From Rhizobium aethiopicum (GTDB lineage Bacteria > Pseudomonadota > Alphaproteobacteria > Rhizobiales > Rhizobiaceae), in contig NZ_JACIFV010000034.1 of the NCBI RefSeq assembly GCF_014197535.1, positions 1 to 48,091 of the forward strand: 48,091 nt of DNA, written 5' to 3'. Under the pieces are notes generated by a model, which searched no databases, was not told where the DNA came from, and saw nothing but the letters and a program-made list of their open reading frames with translations. Of this stretch, positions 31,663 to 40,489 are shown piece by piece (position 1 is the stretch's first letter; every line of letters begins with the position of its first letter). The position numbers and the translations under genes were made by a program.

Positions 31663-32828
31663 GCGGCGGGTCCCCGGATGCTGTCGATGACCGCATCGAG
31701 GATGACGGCCGATGAGAAGGCGAAGAAGACGGTCGGCACGGCGCCGAGCAGGACGAGGTCCATCGCCGTCTGGCCGAGTCCCTGGAAGATGAAGATGCCG
31801 AAGCCGCCGCCGCCGATCAGCGCGGCGATCGTCACCATGCCGATTGCCTGCACCAGCACGATGCGGATGCCGGTGAGGATGACCGGAAAGGCGAGCGGCA
31901 TGTCGATGCCGGTAAGGATCTGCCGGCGCGTCAGCCCCATGCCGGCCGCCGCATCGCGCACCGAAGGGTCGACGCCGTGCAGGCCGACGACGGTATTGGC
32001 AACGATCGGCAGCAGCGAATAGAGCACGAGTGCAATCAAGGCAGGCGCCGTGCCGATGCCGCGAATGCCGATAGCGGCGGCCAGCGGTACATGGGTGGCG
32101 AGATAGCCGAGCGGCAGCATCAGCAGACCGAACAGCGCCAGGCTGGGGATCGTCTGGATGAGGCTCAGACCCTGCAGCACGACGGCCCTGAGCTTCGGCA
32201 CCCAGAAGCACAGGATGCCGAGCGGCAGGCCGAGAACGATGGCGATAACGAGCGAGCCGAGCGCCAGCAGCAGATGTGAGAATGCCTCGGTCTCGAACTG
32301 TGCGGACCGCGTCGAGAATTCCTTCATGATCGAGAGGCTGTCGAGCAGACCGGAGGCGAGGAAGGCGAAGAGCAGCGCCGTATAGACGCCAAGCGCTGCC
32401 ACCCGCATCCAGGGCGCTAGCCGGATCTTGACCAGCGCATCCGATATGATGAGCCCGATCACCGCAAACAACACCCAGAAACCGCCGCCGGGCGTCATGC
32501 GCGCTACCGTGCTGCCGGGCGGCGTCGCCGCTGTCGAGGCCAGGCCGATGGCGGCGATCAGGGCGGCAAGGCAAAGGGTGGCAATGATGAGCCGCGCCAT
32601 GGTATTTCGAAGAAACAAGGTGGCGAGGGCGGTCAGGACGAGAAGAGCGGTAAGGACGATCACGGAGGGCTGGGGAAGAAGCTGCATCAGCAGCATCGGC
32701 TTGCCGGCGGCGATGCGGTTCGCCTTGACATAGATGAAGGGCATCACTGCCGTCGCCGCAATGCCGCCCGCCACCAGAACCACGCCGAGCCGATCCAGCC
32801 TGCGGACCGTTGAGCTTTCTTCCATCAA
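31659..32828 (-). CDS. Osmoprotectant-type ABC transporter permease, long form (YehY-like)
   Basis: A 389-residue permease. The N-terminal half has about five extra hydrophobic helices; the C-terminal half is a standard permease with AAAGMGLTRRQILTGIDMPLAFPVILTGIRI as ATPase-docking loop. The extended form is characteristic of YehY rather than OpuCB. ATG 32828 lies 67 bp downstream of the binding-protein gene. It pairs with the shorter permease at 29972-30721 to form a heterodimeric channel. Confidence 0.85.
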   Translation of the reverse strand: MMEESSTVRRLDRLGVVLVAGGIAATAVMPFIYVKANRIAAGKPMLLMQLLPQPSVIVLTALLVLTALATLFLRNTMARLIIATLCLAALIAAIGLASTAATPPGSTVARMTPGGGFWVLFAVIGLIISDALVKIRLAPWMRVAALGVYTALLFAFLASGLLDSLSIMKEFSTRSAQFETEAFSHLLLALGSLVIAIVLGLPLGILCFWVPKLRAVVLQGLSLIQTIPSLALFGLLMLPLGYLATHVPLAAAIGIRGIGTAPALIALVLYSLLPIVANTVVGLHGVDPSVRDAAAGMGLTRRQILTGIDMPLAFPVILTGIRIVLVQAIGMVTIAALIGGGGFGIFIFQGLGQTAMDLVLLGAVPTVFFAFSSAVILDAVIDSIRGPAA

Positions 32829-32895
32829 TCCAACCCTGTCTGGCCGACCCTACGTCAGGGGAGGCTCCGCCCGCGACGGGGCGGAGCGGCAATGA

Positions 32896-33804
32896 TTACT
32901 TCAGGAAGCCTTTTTCCTTGAGATAAGCTTCGGCAACAGACTTTGCCGGCTCGCCGTCCACCTGGATCTTGGCGTTGAGCTTGCGCAATTCGTCGGCGCT
33001 CAGGCTCTTGAAGATCGGCGAGAGGATTTCCTCGATCTTCGGATTGGCCTTCAGCACCTCCTCGCGGATGATCGGGGTGGGCGCATAGACCTGCTGCACG
33101 TTCTTGTCGTCTTCAAGAACGGTGAGCTCGGCTGCTTCGATCGCGCCGTCGGTGCCGTAGACCATGGCGGTGTTGACGCCGTTCGTCTGGTCGGCGGCCG
33201 CCTTGATCGTCGCTGCCGTATCGCCGCCGGAAAGAACGACCATCTGGTCGGGCTTCAGCTGAAAGCCGTAAGTCGTCTGGAAGGCGGGAAGCGCGCCGGC
33301 CGAATTGACGAATTCGGAAGAAGCCGCAAGTTTGGCAGCACCGCCGCCGGCGACCCATTTGCCGAAGTCCGTCAGGCTCTTCAGCTTGTTCGGCTCGGCG
33401 ACGTCATTGCGCACGGCGAGCGCCCAGGTGTTATTAGCCGGCGACGGCGTCAGCCAGACGATCTTGTTGGCGTCGTAGTCGAGCTTCTTCGCCAGCTCGT
33501 AACCCTGGTCGATGTTCTTCCAGGCTGCGTCATCGGCCTTGTTGAAGAAGAAGCCGGCATTGCCGGTATATTCGGGATAGATATCGATTTCACCTGCGGT
33601 GATCGCCTTGCGGACCACCGGTGTCGCGCCGAGCGCGATACGGTCCTGCGTCTTGATGCCGTTGGCTTCGAGCGCCAGCGCGATGACATTGCCGAGCAGC
33701 GTGCCCTCGGTATCGATCTTCGACGAGACGACGACGTCGGCGGCCTGGACCGCGCCCGCTGCGAAAGCGGAGAGCGAAACGGCAAGTGCGAGTTTCTTCA
33801 GCAT
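32896..33804 (-). CDS. Osmoprotectant-type ABC transporter binding protein (YehZ/OsmF-like)
   Basis: A 302-residue periplasmic binding protein of the OpuAC/ProX class. The signal peptide MLKKLALAVSLSAFAAGAVQA is cut before ADVVVSSKIDTEG. The family's domain-1 entry reads DTEGTLLGNVIALALEANG and ITAGEIDIYPEYTGN follows near residue 75, a YehZ hallmark. ATG 33804 has GGGGA upstream; further in-frame upstream codons lack a signal. First gene of the four-gene operon; it is divergent from a LysR-type regulator across 391 bp. Tryptophan/tyrosine cage residues for a quaternary amine cannot be fixed by eye. Confidence 0.85.
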   Translation of the reverse strand: MLKKLALAVSLSAFAAGAVQAADVVVSSKIDTEGTLLGNVIALALEANGIKTQDRIALGATPVVRKAITAGEIDIYPEYTGNAGFFFNKADDAAWKNIDQGYELAKKLDYDANKIVWLTPSPANNTWALAVRNDVAEPNKLKSLTDFGKWVAGGGAAKLAASSEFVNSAGALPAFQTTYGFQLKPDQMVVLSGGDTAATIKAAADQTNGVNTAMVYGTDGAIEAAELTVLEDDKNVQQVYAPTPIIREEVLKANPKIEEILSPIFKSLSADELRKLNAKIQVDGEPAKSVAEAYLKEKGFLK

Positions 33805-34195
33805 GGAATATCCCCTTTTAAACACCGTGATGAGGCCCAAGCCGGCAAGGCTTGCGCGCAGGAAATTCGCCGGCGAGGGCGGTAAGGCCGCCATCATCCG
33901 AATTGCGTGCGTCATGGAAATAGCGTGCACGCTCGAAAAATCGATGCAAGCCCCCTCCAGTATTTTGCGCTCGTGCCGACGATTATGGCGGCGAACACAT
34001 GTCCGCGCGCGGAAACGCATTTCCTTTTCCTAGGCCGGCGCGATTTGTTTTTGTCCCCTTGCGTGTTTCCACGATGGTCCGGTGCTCGTTGCGGGAATTC
34101 CGCCGCCCGGATTTTTATGACGGCGACGATAGCCCCGCTCTCCCGGGGCAGGGATATCTTTTTTCGCGAACACGTCATATCGTCCGGTTTTTCCA
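33805..34195. other. 391-bp divergent regulatory region
   Basis: This gap separates the osmoprotectant transporter operon (minus) from the tandem-HTH LysR gene (plus) and must hold both promoters. Codon patterns do not support a gene. GGAAACGCATTTCC at 34011-34024 is a short inverted repeat; no clear T-N11-A box or -35/-10 could be chosen. Confidence 0.4.
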
Positions 34196-35458
34196 GTGCT
34201 TTCCGGAGCCCGCCTTTTGCATCTCGGCGCCCTGTTCATAACGCACCACGTCCTGACGTCGGGTTCGGTCCGCGAGACCGCGCGCCGCTTCCAGCTGTCG
34301 CCGTCCACCGTGTCTGCGGCAATCCGCAATGCCGAGAGCGAACTGGCGATGAAACTGACGGAACGCGCTTCCGGCGAACTGGTGACGCTGATCGCCGGCG
34401 GCGGGGTGCTCGAAGGCCTGCAGCCGATTACGGTCGCGATCGGCGAACTCGGCAAATTAGCCGGCCATGACGCCGGCGCCGGGACGGTCGAGGCTTGGGC
34501 GTCGCGCATTCCCGTCAAGATCGTTGCGATCGAGCGCTTTCTCGAGGTGGCCGACCAAGGCAGCATCAACCGCGCTGCCCGCCGCCTTCACTTGGGCCAA
34601 CCGCAGCTTTCGCTGCAGCTCGCCAATCTGGAGCGATTTCTCGGTCGCCGCCTGTTCGAGCGGCAGGCGCAGGGCTCGGTGCTGACGGAGGAGGGCCGGC
34701 ACGCCTACCAGATCTTCATGGCGATCAGCCAGGCGTGGAACGATCTGAAATCGGCCGCAGACGAGCGCTACCGGCGCACCGCCCGATCGCTGCGCATCGG
34801 CTCGATCATCCCGACCGGATCGGAAAGCTGGGTGGCGCGCTGCTTAGGCTTGCTCGTTTCCGAGTGGAATGCGCACCGCAGCAATAATGCGATCTCGCTG
34901 GTCTCGATGACCGCCGACGACCTGCGCGAGGCGCTGAAGAGCGGCCGCATCGATGTCGCGATCCTGGATTCGGTCTTCGGCCTCGAAAACTTCCGGCATC
35001 GCGAACTGCTGCAGACCGACATGGTGGTGATCGCACCGCTTGAAAGCACGCAAACCTCGGCCGCCGAACTCGTCGCCGCGCATGCGATCTGCACGCCGAG
35101 CCCGCGCACCGGCCTCGGCCACGCGGCCATGGTCTTCAGCGACGAGCGCGCACCCGACCGGCGCTTGCGCAGCCGGGATATCACCGCGGCGGATTCGCTG
35201 CCTGTCATCGTCGACCTCGTCGCCAATCACGGCTACGTCTCCTTCCTCGGCCGCGTCAGCGCCATGCCGATCGCCGACAAGGTGCGCATCGTCGATCTCG
35301 ACGAGCGTCTGCCGATGTCCTATCACGTCGCCTTCAACCATCGAAAAGCCGCTGCCGATGCCTGCGAGATGATTATCGCCGCGGCCGCCAGAATGACCTC
35401 GGAACCTGCCGCGTACATCACAAAGCAGGTCGACGGGGCCAGGGAGACTGCAGCGTGA
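34196..35458 (+). CDS. LysR-type regulator with two tandem HTH domains
   Basis: A 420-residue LysR-type regulator, about 110 longer than usual because it has two DNA-binding domains. HTH 1 (residues about 10-62) reads ITHHVLTSGSVRETARRF then LSPSTVSAAIRNAESELAMKL. HTH 2 (about 107-170) reads FLEVADQGSINRAARRLHLG then QPQLSLQLANLERFLGRRLF and ends VLTEEGRHA. The substrate-binding domain follows from about 195. The start is a GTG at 34196 with a poor ribosome-binding site; TTG 34217 is an alternative. Divergent from the osmoprotectant transporter operon, its likely target. Its stop overlaps cutC (GTGA at 35455-35458). Confidence 0.88.
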   Translation: MLSGARLLHLGALFITHHVLTSGSVRETARRFQLSPSTVSAAIRNAESELAMKLTERASGELVTLIAGGGVLEGLQPITVAIGELGKLAGHDAGAGTVEAWASRIPVKIVAIERFLEVADQGSINRAARRLHLGQPQLSLQLANLERFLGRRLFERQAQGSVLTEEGRHAYQIFMAISQAWNDLKSAADERYRRTARSLRIGSIIPTGSESWVARCLGLLVSEWNAHRSNNAISLVSMTADDLREALKSGRIDVAILDSVFGLENFRHRELLQTDMVVIAPLESTQTSAAELVAAHAICTPSPRTGLGHAAMVFSDERAPDRRLRSRDITAADSLPVIVDLVANHGYVSFLGRVSAMPIADKVRIVDLDERLPMSYHVAFNHRKAAADACEMIIAAAARMTSEPAAYITKQVDGARETAA

Positions 35459-36180
35459 CGATTTTGCTGGAAGTATGCGTCGACAGCGCCGCGAGCCTTG
35501 CCGCCGCAATCGAGGGCGGCGCCGGCCGCATCGAGCTCTGCTCGGCGCTGGAGCTCGGTGGTCTGACGCCGCTGCCGAGCCTGATGCGGATTGCCGCCCG
35601 GGCGCCGATTCCGGTCTATGCCATGATCCGCCCGCATGCCGGCCCCTTCATTTTCGACAGCGTCGACGAGGAGGCGATGATGCTCGATATCGAGGCCGTG
35701 CGCGCCGCCGGCCTCGCCGGCGTCGTCATCGGCGCCAACCGCCCAGACGGCACGCTCGACCTGCCGCTGCTCCACCGGCTGAAAGCGCATGCCGCCGGCC
35801 TCGGTTCGACGCTGCACCGCGCCTTCGACCTGGTGCCGGATGCCGACCAGGCGCTGGAACAAGCAATCGAACTCGGCTGCGAACGCATCCTCACCTCCGG
35901 CTGCGCGGTCAAGGCCGCCGATGGGATCGACACGCTGAAGCGTCTTTCAGAGAAAGCGGCCGGCCGCATCTCGATCATGCCCGGCAGCGGCATCCGCCCC
36001 GCCAATGTCGGCGAAATTCTCCGTGCGACCGGCGCCCGCGATGTGCACGGCTCCTGCAGCTCGCCGGTCGAAAGCGCCCATCCGCGCGCGGTGGCGTTTG
36101 GTTTCGAGGCGAAGAGTGCGAACAAGACGGACGTTGAAGTGGTCAGGGAGATGCGCAAGGCGATTGAGGCGGTGGGTTAG
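35455..36180 (+). CDS. cutC: CutC-family protein
   Basis: A 241-residue TIM-barrel protein of the CutC family, long labelled copper homeostasis though a copper role is doubtful in E. coli. Conserved parts: LLEVCVDSAASLAAAIEGGAGRIELC at the N-terminus, GGLTPLPSLM, IRPHAGPFIF, HRAFD, ILTSG and IMPGSGIRPANV. It starts with GTG overlapping the LysR stop, so the two are translationally coupled. The metal or substrate is unknown. Confidence 0.9.
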   Translation: MTILLEVCVDSAASLAAAIEGGAGRIELCSALELGGLTPLPSLMRIAARAPIPVYAMIRPHAGPFIFDSVDEEAMMLDIEAVRAAGLAGVVIGANRPDGTLDLPLLHRLKAHAAGLGSTLHRAFDLVPDADQALEQAIELGCERILTSGCAVKAADGIDTLKRLSEKAAGRISIMPGSGIRPANVGEILRATGARDVHGSCSSPVESAHPRAVAFGFEAKSANKTDVEVVREMRKAIEAVG

Positions 36181-36193
36181 AGGGCCGTGACCC

Positions 36194-36314
36194 GCCCCTC
36201 ATCCGGCTGCCGCCACCTTCTCCCCGCATGCGGGGCGAAGGGACAAGCAGCGACCTCTCGATTCCCTCTTCTCCCCAGCGGGGAGAAGGTGCCCGTAGGG
36301 CGGATGAGGGGGCC
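36194..36314. repeat. CCCCTCATCCGCC-family repeat pair
   Basis: A forward unit (CCCCTCATCCGGCTGCCGCC with CTTCTCCCCGC...GCGGGGCGAAGG) followed by CTTCTCCCC...GGGGAGAAGGTGCCCGTAGGGCGGATGAGG in reverse. The outer ends are inverted, forming one large palindrome directly after cutC. Confidence 0.65.
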
Positions 36315-36425
36315 GCCAACGCCGGTCTTTCCGATAAGGTCACCGGCCGCCGACGGCGACGGTATCCTTCGATCGTGTGCCGCTGCGTGCGGGATAGTTT
36401 TGAACGTGAGAGGTGTTCCGTGTGG

Positions 36426-36500
36426 CCCCCTCATCCGACCCTTCGGGCCACCTTCTCCCCGCTGGGGAGAAGGGGATATGCCGCACCGTCTCCGTTTCCC
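36426..36500. repeat. CCCCTCATCCGCC-family repeat
   Basis: CCCCCTCATCCGACCCTTCG then a CTTCTCCCCGC/GGGGAGAAGG hairpin and GATATGCCGC. Between it and the pair at 36194-36314 lies about 110 bp without coding signal. The whole 357-bp gap between cutC and the Zn-dehydrogenase gene is repeat-derived or featureless. Confidence 0.6.
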
Positions 36501-36537
36501 ACGTCCCATTGTGAGAACGTCGGCGGCCACGAATTAC

Positions 36538-37557
36538 CTACCCACCAACCCGGATCACCGCCTTGATCAGCCCGCTCTTCTCATGCGCCCAGCGGGCGAG
36601 GTCGCGCGGTGCGTCGGCAAGCGTCGTGCGATGGGTGATGAGCTTGTCTACCGGCACCAGCCCCTTCGCGATTGAATCCGCTACATGCTCGAAATCGACG
36701 CGGGTGGCGTTGCGGCTGCCGATCAGCATCATCTCGCGTTTGTGGAACTCGGGGTCGGAGAAGCGGATGTCGTCCTTGACGACACTGACGAGCACCAGCG
36801 CGCCGCCATGGGCGACGAAGGAGAAGGCCTTTTCCATCGACGGGCCGTAACCCGTCGCATCGAACACCACGTCAAAACCGTCGCCATTGGTCTTTTCCTT
36901 GACCGCATCCGCCGTCACCTCGCTGGCGACGATGCCTGACGTGAAGCCGAAGCGTTCGGCTGCCATCTGCAGCCGTTCGGCGCTGGTATCGAGCAGGGTC
37001 ACGTCATGGCCGGCGATGCGCGAGAAGATTGCCGCTCCGAGTCCGATCGGCCCGGCGCCGATGACGAGCGAGCGGGCGCCGGCGCCGGCGAGCGAGCGGC
37101 GCACCGCATGGGCGCCGATCGCCAGAAATTCGGTTGTCGCCGCCGCCTCGAGGCTGAGGCCCTCGGCGGCATAGAGGTTCCCGGCCGGAACCGAAATCTC
37201 CTCGCAGAAGGCGCCGTCGGTATGGACGCCGAGCACCTTGATGTTGGTGCAGCAATTCGGCTTGCCCTTGATGCAGGCGACACATTGGCCGCAGGAGAGA
37301 TAGGGATTGACGATGACGGATGTGCCGGCCGCAAGCGCGACACCGTCGCCCGCCTCGATCACCGTCGCCGAGATCTCATGCCCCATCACCCGGGGATATT
37401 CGAGGAAAGGGTGCTTGCCCTCGAAAATATGATAATCGGTGCCACAGATGCCGACATGGCTGACGGCCAACCGCACCCAGCCGGGCGCCGGTGCGGCGGG
37501 TGATGGGCGTTCGACGATGTCGAGTACGCCGGGTTCCCGGCAAACAACTGCTTTCAT
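36538..37557 (-). CDS. Zinc-dependent alcohol/sugar-acid dehydrogenase (LgoD/RspB-like)
   Basis: A 339-residue medium-chain dehydrogenase. Catalytic zinc ligands are Cys in VGICGTDYH and His-Glu in VMGHE; the structural zinc cysteines are in LSCGQCVACIKGKPNCC; the NAD site is VIGAGPIGLGAA near residue 168. The stretches NPYLSCGQC, KVLGVHTDGAF and FSDPEFHKREMMLIGSRNAT closely resemble E. coli LgoD (L-galactonate 5-dehydrogenase) and RspB. It is the last gene of the sugar island, 226 bp from the permease across a repeat block. With an aldose dehydrogenase and a UxaA-type dehydratase nearby it should oxidise an acid-sugar intermediate; exact substrate unknown. Confidence 0.85.
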   Translation of the reverse strand: MKAVVCREPGVLDIVERPSPAAPAPGWVRLAVSHVGICGTDYHIFEGKHPFLEYPRVMGHEISATVIEAGDGVALAAGTSVIVNPYLSCGQCVACIKGKPNCCTNIKVLGVHTDGAFCEEISVPAGNLYAAEGLSLEAAATTEFLAIGAHAVRRSLAGAGARSLVIGAGPIGLGAAIFSRIAGHDVTLLDTSAERLQMAAERFGFTSGIVASEVTADAVKEKTNGDGFDVVFDATGYGPSMEKAFSFVAHGGALVLVSVVKDDIRFSDPEFHKREMMLIGSRNATRVDFEHVADSIAKGLVPVDKLITHRTTLADAPRDLARWAHEKSGLIKAVIRVGG

Positions 37558-37626
37558 GACGGGTCTCGCATTCTTCGTTCTTTACTCTGTGTCGTGCCAA
37601 CTGCTGTTCGGTTTGTGCGGATAGCT

Positions 37627-37764
37627 GCCCCTCACCCTAACGCGCTGCCGTAAACCGGGCGAAGGGACGTGCCCAGCGAGACGTTGGCGAGGGACCGAAA
37701 GGTTGCGGCCCGGTCCCTTCTCCCCGCGGGCGGGGAGAAGGTGGCGGCAGCCGGATGAGGGGCA
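37627..37764. repeat. CCCCTCA/TGAGGGG-bounded repeat block
   Basis: Starts CCCCTCACCCTAACGCGCTG and ends GGCGGCAGCCGGATGAGGGG, with CTTCTCCCCGC/GCGGGGAGAAGG inside. The outer ends are inverted. It lies between the Zn-dehydrogenase and the sugar permease genes, so it may uncouple the dehydrogenase from the transporter transcript. Confidence 0.65.
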
Positions 37765-37783
37765 GGCCGCTTTCTCTCGTCGC

Positions 37784-38758
37784 TCAATTGCTCTTGCGGC
37801 GCCGCAGCTGGTCGAAGAACACGATCACGATGATCAGCAGTCCGGTGATGATGCGCTGCCAGAAGGAGTTGACGTTCAGAAGATTGGCGCCGTTGTTGAT
37901 GGTGGCGAGAATGAAGGCGCCGATCAGCGGGCCGTGCACGGAACCGACCGCGCCGAACAGGCTGGTGCCGCCGATGACCGACGAGGCGATTGCCTGCAGT
38001 TCCCAGCCGTCGGCTTGCGTCGCATTGCCGATGGCGATGCGCGAGGCAAGCAGCACGCCGACGAAGGCGGCAAAGCCGGCCGAGAGGATATAGGCGAGAT
38101 AGATCATGCCCTTGACGTTGACGCCGGAAAGGCGCGCGGCTTCCGCATTCGAGCCGACGGCGAAGAGATAGCGGCCCCAGCGGCTGAGATGCAGGAAGAC
38201 GAAGGAAGGCACCGCCACCAGGATGACCATCCAGAACAGGCTCGGAATGCTGAGGAAATCGGCCCGCGCGAAATTGCTGAAACTCTCGTCGGTGATGCTG
38301 ATCGTCGAGCCGTTGGTGATCAGCAGGCCGATGCCGCGCAGCGACGTCAGCGTTGCCAGCGTGATGATGAACGGCGGCAGGCCCATATGCACGATGCCGA
38401 AGCCGTGGAAGGCGCCGATCGCGACACCGATGGCGAGCGTCAGCATGATCGCGCCCCAGAGCGGCACGCCGGCCTGCAGGAGCCAGGCGATGATGACGGT
38501 GCAGAAGCCGACGATGGCGCCGACCGACAGATCGATGCCGGCGGTGATAATGACGAAGGTCTGGCCGAGCGCCAGAATCGCCGTCATCGCCCCCTGACGC
38601 AGCAGGTTCGAGATGTTGAGCGGCGTCCAGAAGCTCGGGGTGACCAGCCCAAGCACGACCCAGAGGAAGATCAAGAGCCCGATCAGCGTCAGGCCGAACA
38701 GGATGTTCATTTTCCGGCGCGGCGGCGGCGCGACGATTTCGGTGGGGGTGGCAGTCAT
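37784..38758 (-). CDS. Sugar ABC transporter permease (RbsC type)
   Basis: A 324-residue permease of the RbsC family with about nine or ten hydrophobic helices. Signature stretches are LGQTFVIITAGIDLSVGAIVGFC, FIITLATLTSLRGIGLLITNG, YLFAVGSNAEAARLSGV and SSVIGGTSLFGAVGSVHGPLIG. Together with the two-domain ATPase and binding protein upstream it forms a complete CUT2-type importer, for a pentose or deoxyhexose by context. Separated from the ATPase gene by 74 bp containing a palindromic repeat. Confidence 0.9.
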   Translation of the reverse strand: MTATPTEIVAPPPRRKMNILFGLTLIGLLIFLWVVLGLVTPSFWTPLNISNLLRQGAMTAILALGQTFVIITAGIDLSVGAIVGFCTVIIAWLLQAGVPLWGAIMLTLAIGVAIGAFHGFGIVHMGLPPFIITLATLTSLRGIGLLITNGSTISITDESFSNFARADFLSIPSLFWMVILVAVPSFVFLHLSRWGRYLFAVGSNAEAARLSGVNVKGMIYLAYILSAGFAAFVGVLLASRIAIGNATQADGWELQAIASSVIGGTSLFGAVGSVHGPLIGAFILATINNGANLLNVNSFWQRIITGLLIIVIVFFDQLRRRKSN

Positions 38759-38774
38759 GAATTTTCTCCCTCTT

Positions 38775-38812
38775 AGAGCCTTTCCGATTTTTCCGAACCG
38801 CGGAAATGCTCT
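38775..38812. repeat. Extragenic palindrome between permease and ATPase genes
   Basis: AGAGCCTTTCCG and CGGAAATGCTCT are near-perfect inverted arms around a 14-bp loop, a form widespread between rhizobial genes (GAGCATTTCCG type). In the transcript it makes a stem-loop within the operon. Confidence 0.6.
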
Positions 38813-38832
38813 ATCTCTTTGTTGTCTCGCGC

Positions 38833-40386
38833 TCAGACGCCGATCGCTTCGCTGAGCACTTCTTCATGCGTCGCCGCGTGATAATCATGGCTGGCGACGA
38901 TCCTGCCGCCGCGGAAGACATGCAGCCGGTCGGCCAATTCGTAGACCTCGGGCAGATAGGAGGAGATCAGGATGATGCCGGCGCCCTCCTTCAGAAGCTT
39001 GGCGAACAGCCGGTAGATTTCCGCCTTGGTGCCGACGTCGACGCCGACTGTGGGTTCGTCGAAGATGAACAGCCTGGCGCCGTGGCTCAGCCACTTGCCG
39101 ATGACGATCTTCTGCTGGTTACCGCCCGACATGCTGGAGGCCGGAACGCGCCGGCTCGGCGTCTTGATGCTGAGATTGCGGATCTGATTGTCGGCATTCG
39201 CCGATTCCCGCGTATGGTTGATGACCGGCCCGTGGCTGAGGCGCCCGAAGACCGGCAGGTTGATATTGAGGCCGATCGACTGATTGAGGCAGAGCCCCTG
39301 GTCGCGCCGGCTTTCCGGCGCCAGAGCAATGCCGAGCTCCATGGCCGTGCGTTCGTTGCGGATGTCGACGCGCTTGCCCATCCAGTGGATTTCGCCGGCG
39401 CTTGTCGGCTGGCGCCCATAAAGGCCGAGCGCGAATTCGCTACGTCCGGCGCCGATCAGGCCATAGAGGCCGACGATCTGTCCTGATTTGACGCTGAGCG
39501 ACACGTCCTCGAAGCCCGGACCCGAAAGGCCTTTGACCTCGACGATCGTCTCGCCGAAGGCGATCTCTTCCTTATGGTAGATCTGCTCGATCGAGCGGTT
39601 GATCATCAAAGCGATCAGCTCGGCATCGTTGGTCTCGCCGATCAGCCGCGTGCCGACATGCGTGCCGTCGCGCAGCACCGAGACACGGTCGGCCAGTTCG
39701 AAGACCTCCTCCATGCGATGGCTGATATAGACGATGGTGACGCCTTCGCCCTGCAGGCGGCGGATCAGCTTGAACAGCTGCGCCGATTCCTGGCGGGTGA
39801 GATAAGCGGTGGGTTCGTCGAAGATCAGGAACTGCGTGCCGCGCATCGCCGCGCGCGCCGTTGCCACCAGCTGCTGCTGGCCGATCGTCAGCGAACTTAG
39901 AAGCGCGCCGGCCGGCAAGCCGAAGCCGAGATCGTCGAGCACGGCCTGGCCCATCTTCTCCATCTGCTTCTTGCGCATCAGGCCGTAGCGGTTGACCTCG
40001 TCGCCGAGGAAGAGATTGGCGGCGACCGTCAGGTGTGGGCAGAGCACCACTTCCTGGTGGACGGCGTTGATGCCGCGGGCGATCGCCTCATTCGGCGTCG
40101 ACAGCCCCACCGGATGGCCGCACCACAGCACCTCGCCGGCCGTGCGAGTGATGACGCCGGTCAACAATTTGATCAGGGTGGATTTGCCGGCGCCGTTTTC
40201 GCCGACGATGGCGTGGATCTCTCCGGCGAGGAAGGTCAGCGTTGCCGGCTTCAGCGCCTGCACATGACCATAATTCTTCTGCAGGCCTTTGAGTTCGAGG
40301 ATAGGCGATCCGGCGGGAATACGATTGGCTTCTTTCAGCGTGGCGCTGTCATCATGGCGATGACTGACCTCTTCCAGTCCGATCAT
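38833..40386 (-). CDS. Sugar ABC transporter ATPase with two nucleotide-binding domains (RbsA/MglA type)
   Basis: A 517-residue ATPase. The first domain has GENGAGKST at residues 62-70, the signature SLTIGQQQ and FLIFDEPTAYLT. The second has the degenerate P-loop GLIGAGRSE usual in this family, the signature MSGGNQQK and LFIFDEPTVGVD. ATG 40386 is preceded by GAGGAGGAGAGG, better than the Met 11 codons upstream. Follows the binding-protein gene after a strong terminator, as in the frc operon. Energises import through the permease at 37784-38758. Confidence 0.92.
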   Translation of the reverse strand: MIGLEEVSHRHDDSATLKEANRIPAGSPILELKGLQKNYGHVQALKPATLTFLAGEIHAIVGENGAGKSTLIKLLTGVITRTAGEVLWCGHPVGLSTPNEAIARGINAVHQEVVLCPHLTVAANLFLGDEVNRYGLMRKKQMEKMGQAVLDDLGFGLPAGALLSSLTIGQQQLVATARAAMRGTQFLIFDEPTAYLTRQESAQLFKLIRRLQGEGVTIVYISHRMEEVFELADRVSVLRDGTHVGTRLIGETNDAELIALMINRSIEQIYHKEEIAFGETIVEVKGLSGPGFEDVSLSVKSGQIVGLYGLIGAGRSEFALGLYGRQPTSAGEIHWMGKRVDIRNERTAMELGIALAPESRRDQGLCLNQSIGLNINLPVFGRLSHGPVINHTRESANADNQIRNLSIKTPSRRVPASSMSGGNQQKIVIGKWLSHGARLFIFDEPTVGVDVGTKAEIYRLFAKLLKEGAGIILISSYLPEVYELADRLHVFRGGRIVASHDYHAATHEEVLSEAIGV

Positions 40387-40443
40387 GGACCTCTCCTCCT
40401 CTTGTCGCGTCTGCTCCATCCCGGGTGAATCATACCATGGATG

Positions 40444-40477
40444 AAAAAAGCCGCGCCGGTTTTTGAGCCGGCGCGGC
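40444..40477 (-). terminator. Hairpin terminator after the sugar-binding-protein gene
   Basis: On the minus strand GCCGCGCCGG, an 8-nt loop, CCGGCGCGGC and TTTTTT: a perfect 10-bp GC stem with U-tract, 13 bp after the binding-protein stop. It would reduce expression of the ATPase and permease relative to the binding protein, the same layout as frcB-frcC. Confidence 0.85.
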
Positions 40478-40489
40478 CATCTTGTTCTA

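Noticed and set aside
30718..32892. A 724-codon open frame on the minus strand ending in the osmoprotectant ATPase
   Set aside because: Only the part from 31662 onward is ATPase. The upstream part is the out-of-frame shadow of the permease gene at 31659-32828 and has shadow-like composition, so this is not a fusion protein.
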